Notes: generated by a model from the letters alone, not told the origin. Counted from the stretch's first letter, positions 23,303 to 32,781 are shown. The stretch: DNA of 48,068 bases from CAZKUN01 sp964555935 (GCA_964555935.1 CAZKUN010000042.1:1-48068); one strand, 5' to 3'. Translations and numbers: made by a program.

Positions 23303-24533
23303 AGAGTTGGTACAGCAACACGTCGGCTGGCGCAACCAATGCATGAACCTCATCGCGGCGGAGAACGCCCTCTCCCCCGTGGTGCGCGAGCAACTCGGCA
23401 CCGACTTGGTGCAGCGTTACGGCAACTATGCCGGGCGTGACCTATTGAACCGGCGGTATCGGGGCAATCGGTACGTGCAAGAGATGGAACTGTTGCTGAC
23501 CGACTTGGTCGCGGAGACGTTTGGCGCGACCGAGGTTGAGTTGAGGGCGATCTCCGGCCACGTCGCGGGGTTTTGCGTCATCATGGGGCTGTGCGAGCCG
23601 GGCGATACCGCGCTTGAGCTGTCCGGCTCCGACGGCGGACACCGACTCGCCGCCAAGGCCGCCGAGAGTCCTCTGATCGATCTGCGGGTCGAGACATTGC
23701 CCTTCGACGCGGCCACGTTCAACGTCGACGCCGCCGCGACGTGCGATGCCATTCGTTCCCTGCGCCCGCGACTTGTCATCCTGGGCGCGAGCAATTTCCT
23801 GTTCCCACATCCGGTACGCGAGATCGCCGCGTGCGTTCGGGAGACGCCCGGGACCGTGCTGGCGTATGACGCTTCCCACGTCATGGGGCTGATCGCATGC
23901 GGCGAGTTCCAGTCGCCGCTGGTTGAGGGCGCCCACGTCGTGTTCGGCAGCACTCACAAGACGCTGCCGGGCCCTCAAGGTGGGTTGATCTTCGGCAACG
24001 ACAAGGAAGTGATGGACGCGGTCGCCACGGCGGTCTATCCCGGCGCGGTGACGAATCACCACCTGATGCGCGGCCCGGCGATGATCCTGGCGCTACTTGA
24101 GATGCGCGCCCATCCCGGCTACGCCACGCAAGTCATCGCGAACGCGCGAGCGCTTGGGTCGGCGCTAGGGGAGGCGGGAGTGACCGTCGTCGGTCTCGAC
24201 AGGGGGATCACGGATTCCCACACGGTGCTCGTCGCGACTCCGGAGTTGGGCACGGGCATCGAGGCCAGTTGCCTGCTGGAGGAGGCGGACATCATCACAT
24301 CCCATGCCGGGCTTCCCGCCGCGTTGGGCAGCGAAGGCGTGCGCTTCGGCACGTCCGAGGTGACTCGGATGGGCGCGACCGAGGAGCATATGCGCTCGGC
24401 GGCTGAGATAGCGGCGGACGTCCTGACCCGTCGCGCCTCGCCGGATGAGACGCGCGAGCGCGTCCACGCCTGGGCCGCGGCATTGCCGGGGTTGAGCTTC
24501 GCATCGCTGGATGGGGAAACGGCCACGGAGTGA
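23277..24533 (+). CDS. Serine hydroxymethyltransferase-like PLP enzyme
   Basis: ATG 23277 with AAGGGAG nine bases upstream; 418 residues, the usual length. It begins like SHMT (CMNLIAAENALSPVVREQLGTDLVQRY; NRRYRGNRYVQEME). The PLP-binding lysine is Lys228 in GSTHKTLPGPQGG, and the aspartate that contacts the cofactor ring lies in AYDASHVMGL. True GlyA proteins read EGYPG-R-YYGG near the N-terminus; here that segment is NYAGRDLLNRRYRG, so this is a divergent branch. Such relatives cleave or form beta-hydroxy amino acids, or act on alpha-methyl or D-amino acids. It is 4 bases before a sugar kinase gene in the operon and presumably handles the amino-acid part of the substrate. Confidence 0.85.
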   Translation: MREMFGRIQELVQQHVGWRNQCMNLIAAENALSPVVREQLGTDLVQRYGNYAGRDLLNRRYRGNRYVQEMELLLTDLVAETFGATEVELRAISGHVAGFCVIMGLCEPGDTALELSGSDGGHRLAAKAAESPLIDLRVETLPFDAATFNVDAAATCDAIRSLRPRLVILGASNFLFPHPVREIAACVRETPGTVLAYDASHVMGLIACGEFQSPLVEGAHVVFGSTHKTLPGPQGGLIFGNDKEVMDAVATAVYPGAVTNHHLMRGPAMILALLEMRAHPGYATQVIANARALGSALGEAGVTVVGLDRGITDSHTVLVATPELGTGIEASCLLEEADIITSHAGLPAALGSEGVRFGTSEVTRMGATEEHMRSAAEIAADVLTRRASPDETRERVHAWAAALPGLSFASLDGETATE

Positions 24534-24537
24534 GCGC

Positions 24538-26022
24538 ATGGCAAATCCAACGGTCCTGACGCTGGATGTCGGGCTGACGAACTGCAAGGCGAGTCTCTTC
24601 GATGTGGAAGGCGCTCTGGTCGCGCAGCAGTCGCGAGCGTACCCGACATCGACGCCGCGGCCCAATCGCTCAGAGCAAGATCCGGCCGACTGGTGGTCGG
24701 CGCTCGCTTCGGCGACCCGCGAGTTGCTGGCCATGCCGACCTGCGCCGGGAGGGAGCTACTCGCGGTCAGCGTGACGGCTCACATGCACGGCCTGGTCGC
24801 GCTCGACAAGGACTTGCGGGCGCTTACTCCCTGCTTCACGCTCTTTGACCGTCGGGCAGACGATGAGGCCAGCGAGATTCAGCGGCGGCTGTCGCCGGGC
24901 GAGGCCTACAAGCGGACCGGCGGGCGGCTGGAAGGCTATACTCCGGCGGCCAAGATCGCGTGGCTGAGGAGGCACGAGCCGGAGGTGTTCAGCGCGACGC
25001 GCCTCTTCGTGGCCCCCAAGGACGCCCTCCGCATCATGCTCGGCGGCGAGCCCGTCACCGATCCGATCGACGCGGCGGGGGCGCTGCTCTACAACTTGCA
25101 CGATCGCGGTTGGGACGATGTGTTGGCCGAGGCGGTTGGGATCGATACCGGCCAACTGCCGCCCGTTCAGGAGCCCTGGACGGACGCCGGCGTCCTCAGC
25201 GCGGATGCCGCGGCGGCGTTCGGACTCTCGACGGGCCTGCCACTCGTGACGGGTGCGGGCGATGACGTAGAGGTGCTCGGCGCCGGCGTCGTTGAGCCGG
25301 GACAGGCTCTCGAGCACATTGGCACGACGGGCACCATTCTCGTCTGCACGGAGCGCCCGGCCTACGATCCAAACGGTGTCGTGGAGGTCTATCCGCATCC
25401 GGTGTCGGGTCTGTACCTCGCCGGCGGCGCGACGAATGCCGCGGGACGCTCGCTCAAATGGGCGGCCGAACTGCTCTCGGGTGCGGGCGGCCCTGGAGGG
25501 CAGTTGGCGCTCACGTACCCACCTCGGGCCGACGACCCGGAGCCGCCGACGTATCTCCCCCTCATCAAGGGCGAGCGAGGCTTGCTCTGGTGCTCGAATG
25601 CCACGGGAGCCTTCACCGGACTGCGTGAGGAACATGGCCCGGCCGACTTGGCTCTCGCCGTCTATGAGGGGGTCGCCCTGTCGCTCAAGGAGATCGTCGC
25701 CGCCGTCGCGGCTCTTGGCGAGCGCCCGCAGGCGATCGTGTCGGGGACGCCACTCGATGATTCGCCCTGGTCCCGCCTGCGGGGCGACTGCTATGGCCTC
25801 CCGCTTCATGGGTTGCAGGCGGACGATCTGACAGGCTTGGGCGCGGCCATGTTGGCGCTCGTGAACCGCGGCGTCTTCGCCTCGCTGACGGAGGCGGTGG
25901 AGCGCTGCGCAACGCCCGCGAGCACCGTGACACCCGACCCGGCGCGGGCCGCCCATTACGATCAGAAGCTCGAAGCGTACCTGTCGGTCGTCCAGGCGCT
26001 GCGACCGACGTTTGATGAGTAA
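24538..26022 (+). CDS. FGGY-family carbohydrate kinase (xylulokinase-like)
   Basis: ATG 24538 with GGAG eight bases upstream, four bases after the preceding stop; 494 residues, as expected for FGGY kinases. The first ATP-fold domain opens LDVGLTNCKASLFD, and SVTAHMHGLVALD and FDRRADDEA match the sugar-binding part. The catalytic aspartate is at Asp242 or Asp243 in TGAGDDVEVLGAG. The second domain has HIGTTGTILVCTE, GGATNAAGRSLKW and the C-terminal SGTPLDDSPWSRL adenine site. These enzymes phosphorylate pentuloses, glycerol or similar polyols with ATP in the cytoplasm. The exact sugar is not readable. Its position between the PLP enzyme and a Gfo/Idh/MocA gene suggests an aldol-derived or ketose intermediate. 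Confidence 0.88.
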   Translation: MANPTVLTLDVGLTNCKASLFDVEGALVAQQSRAYPTSTPRPNRSEQDPADWWSALASATRELLAMPTCAGRELLAVSVTAHMHGLVALDKDLRALTPCFTLFDRRADDEASEIQRRLSPGEAYKRTGGRLEGYTPAAKIAWLRRHEPEVFSATRLFVAPKDALRIMLGGEPVTDPIDAAGALLYNLHDRGWDDVLAEAVGIDTGQLPPVQEPWTDAGVLSADAAAAFGLSTGLPLVTGAGDDVEVLGAGVVEPGQALEHIGTTGTILVCTERPAYDPNGVVEVYPHPVSGLYLAGGATNAAGRSLKWAAELLSGAGGPGGQLALTYPPRADDPEPPTYLPLIKGERGLLWCSNATGAFTGLREEHGPADLALAVYEGVALSLKEIVAAVAALGERPQAIVSGTPLDDSPWSRLRGDCYGLPLHGLQADDLTGLGAAMLALVNRGVFASLTEAVERCATPASTVTPDPARAAHYDQKLEAYLSVVQALRPTFDE

Positions 26023-26053
26023 CGAAGCAGTCGCGTGATTGGAGGGTGACACG

Positions 26054-27055
26054 ATGAAACCCGTGCGTGTTGGCGTTACCGGAGCCGGTGACTTCGGAGC
26101 CAGGCACATGGATGTCCTGGCCAGCCTGAGTGGGGCGGAGCTGGTCGGGATCGCATCCCGCAGCCAGACGCGCGCCCAGGAACTGGCCGATCTTCATGGA
26201 GCCGCCGGCGTGTTCGAGGATGCCACGACAATGATCGCTGAAGCGAATCTCGACGCCGTACACATCGTCACCGAGGACACCCGTCACTTTGAGCCGACGA
26301 TGGCGGCCCTGAACGCGGGCATCGATGTGTTCTGCGAGAAGCCGCTAAGCCACGATCTGAGCGAGGCGCGCCAGATGGTGGATCTAGCCCAGAAACTCGG
26401 CCGGCGGCTGATGGTCGGGCACATCCTGCGGTTCGACACGCGTTGCGCGGCGGTGAAGGAGAGCATCGAGCGGGGCGATCTCGGTGAGGTCGTGAGCGTC
26501 TACGGTCGGCGCAACATGCTCGCATCAATGCGGCCTCAGTACAACTCCGCCAACCGTCTCTACACTACCGGCATCCACGACATCGATCTTATTCTCTGGT
26601 ACTTCGAGGGACGCAAGCCGGTCGAGGTCTACATGCGGACCCGCGCGGTGGGCGATTTCGGGGACGACCTCTTCTGGGGCATGATCACCATGGACGACGG
26701 GTCCGTCGGCGTCGTTGAGACGCACTGGCTCCTGCCCGACACCACCCCCTGGCGAGGGCACATTCTCGCCGAGGTCATTGGGACGCGTGGGGCGAGCATC
26801 ATCGAGGTCCCCGGCAATGGACTGGGCTTCTGGTTGGAGGACCGCGTCATGACCCCGGACACGTCGTACTGGCCTCGAATGCACGGCACCACCGTCGGCG
26901 CCCTGCGCGACGAGATCGACTACTTCATTCGTTGCGTTGCCGAAGACAGGCCGGTGACCGTGCCCGGCCACGACGAGGTGTTGGCCTCGCTTGAGATAGC
27001 GGGGCTGCTGATCCAATCGGCCAAGGAAGGGCGACCGATCCGACTCGATGGATAG
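26054..27055 (+). CDS. Gfo/Idh/MocA family dehydrogenase
   Basis: The start is ATG 26054 because GGAGGG lies seven bases before it; an in-frame TTG at 26039 precedes that site and is rejected. The 333 residues include the nucleotide loop GVTGAGDFGARH, the motif CEKPLSHD at about residue 94, and TTGIHDIDLILWYF with the active-site histidine region, similar to myo-inositol-dehydrogenase-like members. It is closer to ordinary Gfo/Idh/MocA proteins than the short form at 5027. The next gene starts 8 bases before this one stops, so the two are translationally coupled. Confidence 0.9.
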   Translation: MKPVRVGVTGAGDFGARHMDVLASLSGAELVGIASRSQTRAQELADLHGAAGVFEDATTMIAEANLDAVHIVTEDTRHFEPTMAALNAGIDVFCEKPLSHDLSEARQMVDLAQKLGRRLMVGHILRFDTRCAAVKESIERGDLGEVVSVYGRRNMLASMRPQYNSANRLYTTGIHDIDLILWYFEGRKPVEVYMRTRAVGDFGDDLFWGMITMDDGSVGVVETHWLLPDTTPWRGHILAEVIGTRGASIIEVPGNGLGFWLEDRVMTPDTSYWPRMHGTTVGALRDEIDYFIRCVAEDRPVTVPGHDEVLASLEIAGLLIQSAKEGRPIRLDG

Positions 27056-28301
27056 ACTAGCCCAGGCCGACGACATTGCGCGCGACACCATCGCCCGCCA
27101 CGAGCGGGACCTGCTCGCCTTCGCCAAGGCTCTGATCGCCGCCCCCAGCCCCACGCCTCCGGGCGATGAGCGCGCTGCTGCCGAGGTTGCCGAGGCCGAG
27201 TTGATGCGTTTGGGCTTGGGGCGGGCTGAGGTCGTTGGGCCGCGGCCTGAGCGCCGGAACGTTGTCTGCCGGTGGGATACTGGCCGGCCTGGTCCCACGC
27301 TCATCCTCAACGGCCACCTCGACACCAAGCCGCCCGGGCCGCTGGATGACTGGAGCACCGACCCTTACGAGCCCACCATCAGAGATGGCGCGCTATTCGG
27401 CCTCGGCGCGGCGGACATGAAAGGGCCCATCGCGGCCCTTGTCTACGGCACGCACGCCGCCAAGTTGGCCGCCGCCGATGCGTTGCGCGGCGCGGTGGTG
27501 CTTGCGTTGACCGGCGACGAAGAGGGCGAGGCTCAAGACGGCGCCCGCTACCTCGTGCAGGACCTCGGGCTCACCGGCGATGCGGTGCTGATCGCCGAGC
27601 CCTGCGGAATCACCCGTGACTGGGAATATCTGCCTCTCGTTGGACGCGGCTTTGGCGCGGCACGGTTCCTGGTGCGCGGAACGCCGACACACAGCAGCGT
27701 GGGCGATCGCGTCCCGTGCGTGAACGCCAGCGTCGTCGCCAGCCGACTGCTGATCCACGTACACGACCACCTGACGTTGAGCTATCCCGAGAGCGCGCCA
27801 CCGCACAGTCGGCCCACCTTCGTCGTGGGCACGACAGTCTCCGGTGGGGAAGGACTGGCGGCCGTGCCCGGGCGAGCGGAGTTCACCATCAACCTCCGCA
27901 CCGTGCCGGGCATGACCAAAGACGGAGTGGCCGCCGACTTCGAGCGGTGCCTGACCGGTTTCCGAGCGCAACACCCGGACGCGCGCGTGGAGTGGGATTA
28001 CATATCCGGCCCCCTCGCCTGGACGAAGGCGACCGAGATCTCGCCCCACGAGCCGCTGGTGGCGTCGCTGCAGCAAGCATCAGAACGCGTTCTGGGCAGC
28101 GCGCCTCCCTTTGGCACGTTCCCAGGAGGGACCGACGCCATCTGGTGGCAAGGCTCTGCGGGTATCCCGACCATTCCTGCCTTCGGTCCGGGGCTGCTGC
28201 CGAACTGCCACCGCCCAGATGAGAGCGTGTCCGTCACCGAGTTGATGCGAGCGGCCCTTGTTTACGCGCTGACGATCATGCGCTACCTGGGGGAGGAGTA
28301 A
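27048..28301 (+). CDS. M20 family metallopeptidase (ArgE/DapE type), first of a tandem pair
   Basis: ATG 27048 overlaps the preceding stop by eight bases; 417 residues. Metal ligands follow the M20 order: His90 in LNGHLDTKP, Asp in GLGAADMKG, the catalytic Glu pair in GDEEGEA, Glu in IAEPCG, and the C-terminal His in NCHRPDES. The lid (dimerisation) domain lies between about 195 and 320 (GTPTHSSVGD, PGRAEFTINLRT). The family removes N-acyl groups or cleaves dipeptides in the cytoplasm with two zinc ions. The pairing with a second M20 gene three bases on suggests two successive amide cleavages, or a hetero-oligomer. Confidence 0.9.
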   Translation: MDRLAQADDIARDTIARHERDLLAFAKALIAAPSPTPPGDERAAAEVAEAELMRLGLGRAEVVGPRPERRNVVCRWDTGRPGPTLILNGHLDTKPPGPLDDWSTDPYEPTIRDGALFGLGAADMKGPIAALVYGTHAAKLAAADALRGAVVLALTGDEEGEAQDGARYLVQDLGLTGDAVLIAEPCGITRDWEYLPLVGRGFGAARFLVRGTPTHSSVGDRVPCVNASVVASRLLIHVHDHLTLSYPESAPPHSRPTFVVGTTVSGGEGLAAVPGRAEFTINLRTVPGMTKDGVAADFERCLTGFRAQHPDARVEWDYISGPLAWTKATEISPHEPLVASLQQASERVLGSAPPFGTFPGGTDAIWWQGSAGIPTIPAFGPGLLPNCHRPDESVSVTELMRAALVYALTIMRYLGEE

Positions 28302-28304
28302 GCG

Positions 28305-29576
28305 ATGGCGGATCGCGCGGCAATCGTCGATGCGGTGGCCCGGCGACTGGACTGGGGCGTCGACGCGCTCCGTCGATTGGTCCGGGTCGACAGCGTCGCC
28401 CCGCGCGAGGCGGCGTGCCAGTCGGTCCTGGCCGGTCTCCTGCGGGAAGAGGGGCTTGATCCGGAACTCGCCCCCTTGCCGGAGCAGCAACTCAGGGCGT
28501 CGGACGGCTTCATCGACACTGGATTGCCCCTCGAGAATCGCCCAAACGTGATCGTCAACTGGGGACGCGGCGAGCCCGGCGCTCGGTCGCTCGTGCTGAA
28601 CTCCCACATCGACACCGTGAGCCATGACGATAGCGCCGCGTGGGACGCGCCCGCCCTCTCGGGCGAGGTGCGGGGTGGTCGCGTGATAGGCCGCGGCGCC
28701 GTGGATGCGAAGGGCCAGATCGTCGCTGCCGCGATGGCTCTGCTGTCGCTGCAAGATGCCGGACTTACCCCACCGGGCCGCGTGACGCTGCAATCGGTGG
28801 TCGATGAGGAGCCCGGCGGGAACGGCACGCTGGCCTTGTGCCTGGGCGACGCGCCGGCTGACGCGGCCATCGTGTTGGAGCCGACGGGCAACTGCGTCGC
28901 CTATGGCCACCGCGGGATCATGGGTCTGAGGTTCGTGGTGCGGACGGAGGCGGGCCATGGCGCCGTGGCCGGCGCTGCAAGCGGGGCGATCGACCGCGCC
29001 GCCGAAGTCGTGGCGACGCTGAAGCCGACTCTGAATGGTTGGGCATCAACGCAAGACGCTGCCTACGGTCCGCCCTCCCTCAACGTCGGCCGCATTGAGG
29101 GTGGCGAGGACATCTTCAGCACTCCCCGCCGGTGCGCCATCGAGGTGGGTCTTCGATATGCTCCCGGCACGAAAGCCGAGTTGCTTGTGGCAGTAAAGGA
29201 CGCGGTCGCTCCGCTCGGTATAGACTGGGATGGCGAGACATCAGACATCCACGCCGAGGTCTTCAGCCACTACGATGCCGCCGAGACGCCGGCCACTCAT
29301 GCGTTGGTGACGGGCCTGCTGGAGGCGGCCAGGCAGTCTGTCCCTGAATCCCAACTCATCACCTTCCCTGGTGGCTGCGACGCGCGTCACTTCGTCAACC
29401 GACTCGGCGTGCCGACCGTGGTGTTCGGAGCAGGGGAGTTGACCTCGGCGCATCGACCGAACGAGGCTCTCTGCCTTGACGAACTGCTCGCCGCATCCCA
29501 GACCCTAGCCTGCTTTATCACGCGGTGGTGTAGCGACCCGAGCGAAACTGCTGAGAGGTGTCCCCATGTCGACTGA
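28305..29576 (+). CDS. M20 family metallopeptidase (ArgE/DapE type), second of a tandem pair
   Basis: ATG 28305, preceded by GGGGAGGAG, three bases after the first M20 gene; 423 residues. Ligands are His in LNSHIDTVS, Asp in GRGAVDAKG, Glu-Glu in VVDEEPGGN, Glu in VLEPTGN and His in TSAHRPNEA. The sequence differs enough from its neighbour to be a separate specificity rather than a recent copy. The stop lies 11 bases inside the next gene. It probably hydrolyses an acylated amino acid or dipeptide; the substrate is unknown. Confidence 0.9.
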   Translation: MADRAAIVDAVARRLDWGVDALRRLVRVDSVAPREAACQSVLAGLLREEGLDPELAPLPEQQLRASDGFIDTGLPLENRPNVIVNWGRGEPGARSLVLNSHIDTVSHDDSAAWDAPALSGEVRGGRVIGRGAVDAKGQIVAAAMALLSLQDAGLTPPGRVTLQSVVDEEPGGNGTLALCLGDAPADAAIVLEPTGNCVAYGHRGIMGLRFVVRTEAGHGAVAGAASGAIDRAAEVVATLKPTLNGWASTQDAAYGPPSLNVGRIEGGEDIFSTPRRCAIEVGLRYAPGTKAELLVAVKDAVAPLGIDWDGETSDIHAEVFSHYDAAETPATHALVTGLLEAARQSVPESQLITFPGGCDARHFVNRLGVPTVVFGAGELTSAHRPNEALCLDELLAASQTLACFITRWCSDPSETAERCPHVD

Positions 29577-30771
29577 GGACCAGATCCGGATGCTCGCCGA
29601 CCGCTTCGTGGCGTGGCAGTCGCCGTACGGGCGGCCTGATCCGGAGACATGCCCTTTCGTCACGACCGATTCGCTGACCACATGCACGCAGTTCCACAGT
29701 CCGAGCTTCATGGCGATCGGTCTCTATCGCGCGTATGAGGCAACGGGCGAGATCGCCTACAAGGCCGCCGCGGATCGGTACGTCACGTTCTACATGGCGG
29801 CGCTTCGCAATCCACCCGCCGATCTCGACGATTACTCCCTGGCCTGGGACAATTACATGACGGCGAAGGAGGGCGCCAGCGAGACGCGCCGCAAGTGGAG
29901 CCGGCACATCATGGCCTGGCCGTTCCTCTACGGCATGGCCCTGGCCGCGTTCGGCGAGTTCCGCCGGCACAACCCCGCCGAGCATGGGCTCGACGCCGCC
30001 GCGGCGGCCCTCTACGAGTGGCTTCTCTGCTGGCGCTGGGACGAGGGTAGCTACTTCCGCAACGGGTATGGCGTGGACGCGCTGGGGATTGAGGACAGCG
30101 CCAACTCAGACGATCTGTGCCACATGGGGCGCGGGCTCATGGCCTACCACGAGGTGACCGGCAGTGTCGCCGCGCTCGGCGATGCCGAGGGGCTGGCGCA
30201 GTACTATCTCACCGAGGCGGAGCCGGGCAGCTACGTGGGGTGTTGGTCATCGAGTCTCGCGGCATGGGTCGTCGCGCCGACGGTCGCCGCGAGCTTCGAA
30301 CACATCGAAGGCGTCAAGTCTCACGAGACGTCATGGGGCTTCTCGTCGGTCGGTAGCATCGATTACCTCACGCGGCTGGCCGTCGCCACCGACGACGATG
30401 ACCTCCGCAACCGCGTCGCCGAAAAGTGCGCGGCCTCCATGCGTTGGCACTTCGATGCTTGCCAATTCGATGACGGGGCCTGCGGGATGACGGGACGCGA
30501 CGACAAGTGGCTGGGCCAGACCGCCGGGGCGATCCTGTCTTACCTGCGTGTGCGCGACGCCGGTATGCTGACGGCAGCTGATGCCACGCGGTATCGCGAG
30601 CGCGCTTTGATGGCGCGAGACTGGTTGCTCGACAGCCTCACGCCCGAGACGATCGACGCGGGCGGTTACTTCCCGATAACCGGCAAATCAGAGCCCCGAC
30701 CGCCGGAGAATCTCGCCTGGATGCTCGGTTGGGTGCTTGAGCTGCTGCCGCGGCTGGAGCAACTCGCATAA
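29566..30771 (+). CDS. Predicted (alpha/alpha)6-barrel protein of unknown function
   Basis: ATG 29566, with GAGAGG about nine bases upstream, overlapping the M20 gene by 11 bases; 401 residues, no signal peptide. The sequence is rich in aromatic residues and looks like repeated helix hairpins (AIGLYRAYEATGEIAYKAAADRYV; LCHMGRGLMAYHEVTG; WLGQTAGAILSYLRVRD), the pattern of six-hairpin glycosidases and uronyl hydrolases. Candidate acidic residues are in EDSANSDD and DGACGMTGRDD. I cannot name the family. In the operon it could cleave a glycosidic bond before or after the peptidases act. Confidence 0.7.
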   Translation: MSTEDQIRMLADRFVAWQSPYGRPDPETCPFVTTDSLTTCTQFHSPSFMAIGLYRAYEATGEIAYKAAADRYVTFYMAALRNPPADLDDYSLAWDNYMTAKEGASETRRKWSRHIMAWPFLYGMALAAFGEFRRHNPAEHGLDAAAAALYEWLLCWRWDEGSYFRNGYGVDALGIEDSANSDDLCHMGRGLMAYHEVTGSVAALGDAEGLAQYYLTEAEPGSYVGCWSSSLAAWVVAPTVAASFEHIEGVKSHETSWGFSSVGSIDYLTRLAVATDDDDLRNRVAEKCAASMRWHFDACQFDDGACGMTGRDDKWLGQTAGAILSYLRVRDAGMLTAADATRYRERALMARDWLLDSLTPETIDAGGYFPITGKSEPRPPENLAWMLGWVLELLPRLEQLA

Positions 30772-30793
30772 GACGCCAACCAGGGCTCAGAGT

Positions 30794-30815
30794 TGGGGGC
30801 CTCATGGCTCCCCCA
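30794..30815 (+). other. Intergenic hairpin before the M55 gene
   Basis: TGGGGGCC and GGCTCCCCCA pair around a TCAT loop with a two-base bulge. The hairpin ends about five bases before the AGGAG of the next gene. It may lower expression of the last gene or mark an mRNA processing point. Confidence 0.45.
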
Positions 30816-30831
30816 CAAAAGGAGACGGTAG

Positions 30832-31608
30832 ATGCGCATCTACATCCATACCGATCTTGAGGGAATCAGTGGCATTGACTGCGTTGAGATGATGGCGAGG
30901 AACAACGAGCGCTATCTGGAATCCAGACAGAACCTGATGGGCGACCTGAACGCGGCGGTTGAGGGCGCGTTCGCGGGCGGGGCAGACCACGTGACCGTGC
31001 TCGACAGCCACGGCGGCGGAGGGAACTTCGTCCTCGAGATGCTGGACCCGCGAGCCGAGAACGACACCAAACCTACCGGCAAGTGGTGGGGCATCATGGA
31101 CGAGAGCTACGACGGCTCGTTCTTCATCGGCGCCCATGCCATGGCCGGCACGATGAACGGCTTTCTGGACCACACTCAGTGCTCGCGGTCATGCTACAGC
31201 TACGCCGTCAACGGTCGGCAGATGGGCGAGTTGGGGCAATGGGCGATGGTTGCCGGGCATTTCGGTATCCCGATGCTGATGGTCGCCGGCGACGAGCGCG
31301 CTTGCGTTGAGGCCCACGAGTTCTTCCAGCCCGTCGAGACGGCAAGTGTCAAGCGCGGCGTGGGACGTAACCATGCGGACCTAGTGGAGCTGTCGGAGGC
31401 CCGGGATCGGATCCGGGACGCGGCCCAGCGGGCGATCTCCCTCGTCGGCGAGGCCAGGCCGTTTGTCCCGGTCAAGCCTATGGAGATGATCCTCGAGGTT
31501 ACGCGGGCAGACTACGCGGATGGCGCCGACAGGCAGGCAGACGTGGAGCGAATCGGCGCGAGAACGACGCGGCGAGTGACGAGTTGCGCGCTCGACTTGT
31601 TCTTCTAG
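30832..31608 (+). CDS. M55 family D-aminopeptidase (DppA-like)
   Basis: ATG 30832 with AGGAG eight bases upstream; 258 residues, close to DppA. Zinc ligands are seen in TDLEGISG near the N-terminus (Asp and Glu), in DSHGGGG (His), in GAHAMAGT (His) and in AGDERAC (Glu). DppA is a self-compartmentalising decamer that removes N-terminal D-amino acids such as D-Ala from short peptides. This points to a D-amino-acid-containing substrate for the operon, such as a peptidoglycan fragment or a D-peptide conjugate. It is the last plus-strand gene; the next gene converges from the right with 14 bases between. Confidence 0.9.
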   Translation: MRIYIHTDLEGISGIDCVEMMARNNERYLESRQNLMGDLNAAVEGAFAGGADHVTVLDSHGGGGNFVLEMLDPRAENDTKPTGKWWGIMDESYDGSFFIGAHAMAGTMNGFLDHTQCSRSCYSYAVNGRQMGELGQWAMVAGHFGIPMLMVAGDERACVEAHEFFQPVETASVKRGVGRNHADLVELSEARDRIRDAAQRAISLVGEARPFVPVKPMEMILEVTRADYADGADRQADVERIGARTTRRVTSCALDLFF

Positions 31609-31622
31609 CCCGCGCCCGCGAT

Positions 31623-32690
31623 TCAGGGCTCGTCCGGATAGACCGGTTCAACGACGCGCATGCGATCCAAGGGAATCCCTTTCAGGCCGCCAACAACGCC
31701 CGTCCAAGTCTCGGGCTTGTGATCGAGGGACTCCAGGTAGACGCTGTTACAGCCCTTGCCGTTGTTCTCCACGAAGATCATGCCGTACTCCTGCAGGGCC
31801 CGGGCGATGACCTTCGCGCCGTTATTGAGGTTCAGCGTATCGACGTCGATGCTCGGGTCCAACTGGAAACGATAGCCGTAGTAGCCGCTCTCCCACGGCA
31901 TCACGCATGGGTAGACGGTCTTGTCCCCGACGTTCTCCGTCGCGAAGGCCAAGGCGTGATTGATGCGGCCATCCTCCACGACCTCATCGTACATGACCAA
32001 CCCGTGGAGCAGAGGAACGGGCCCCACCCGGCAGTACGGCAGCGTAGTCTTGCCGTCCGTGCGCGTCACGCGGAGGCATGGTTGCTCGACGCCGCTGCCG
32101 GTGAGATCCCATTTCCGGATTCGGCCGGCCTGCCATCCGCCGTCGTGTCGCTTTACGGCCTTCCAGAAGTCCCACGCGTGCTTGCGGTCATGGCTGACGA
32201 TCACCATGTGTCCGTCCCTGACGTACTTGTCCGGCGTCTCGGCGGCGGCGTCGTTGCCGGCCGGCACGGCCTCGGGGGGAATCGGCACGACATTCCAGCC
32301 CCGGTCGCCGGAGAAGGCGGAGTCGCAAGGCACGGTGGTCTCGGGCGTGTCCTCGCGAGCGTGCCAAACGGGCACGCTCCACTGGCCGGCAAACTCGACC
32401 GTCGAGTTGTGACCGCTCAATACCGGCTGGGTCTCGACGATATGCTCGACGACCTCGGCGGAATTGGGCAGCAGTGCCGGGTCTTCCGGGATCCTCGTAT
32501 ACCACGAGGAGTCTTCCTCGAAGAAGCGCGCTGCCGCCGTCTCCTCACCCTCCTCGCCTCCATCGGCGGCGGGCTGAGCCTGCACGGACGCGGCCCGTAC
32601 GGACAGGCCATCCTTCTCGACCCCGATAGCCGCACAGACGACCAGCACGACGACACAGCTTCCGATCACGACCAATTTCCTGGATGACAT
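31623..32690 (-). CDS. Exported protein of unknown function
   Basis: The start is ATG 32690, twelve bases after AAGGAG; GTG 32699 is an alternative. About 355 residues. A membrane-anchor or signal segment (KLVVIGSCVVVLVVCAAIGV) is followed by an acidic, low-complexity linker, then a folded domain. Recognisable pieces are SSWYTRIPEDPALLPNS near the start and PWESGYYGYRFQLDPSIDVD, IARALQEYGMIFVENNGKG near the end. I recall similar strings in secreted hypothetical proteins of actinobacteria and others without a known role. It is the last gene of the leftward carbohydrate cluster, 91 bases after the beta-helix gene. Confidence 0.7.
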   Translation of the reverse strand: MSSRKLVVIGSCVVVLVVCAAIGVEKDGLSVRAASVQAQPAADGGEEGEETAAARFFEEDSSWYTRIPEDPALLPNSAEVVEHIVETQPVLSGHNSTVEFAGQWSVPVWHAREDTPETTVPCDSAFSGDRGWNVVPIPPEAVPAGNDAAAETPDKYVRDGHMVIVSHDRKHAWDFWKAVKRHDGGWQAGRIRKWDLTGSGVEQPCLRVTRTDGKTTLPYCRVGPVPLLHGLVMYDEVVEDGRINHALAFATENVGDKTVYPCVMPWESGYYGYRFQLDPSIDVDTLNLNNGAKVIARALQEYGMIFVENNGKGCNSVYLESLDHKPETWTGVVGGLKGIPLDRMRVVEPVYPDEP

Positions 32691-32781
32691 CGATCTCACG
32701 CGCTCCTTCTGGATGGTCGCTCCTGGCTACGCTCCATGTCCACATTCCCTGTCCATTGTGCTTCGCGCCATGCCAAGACGA

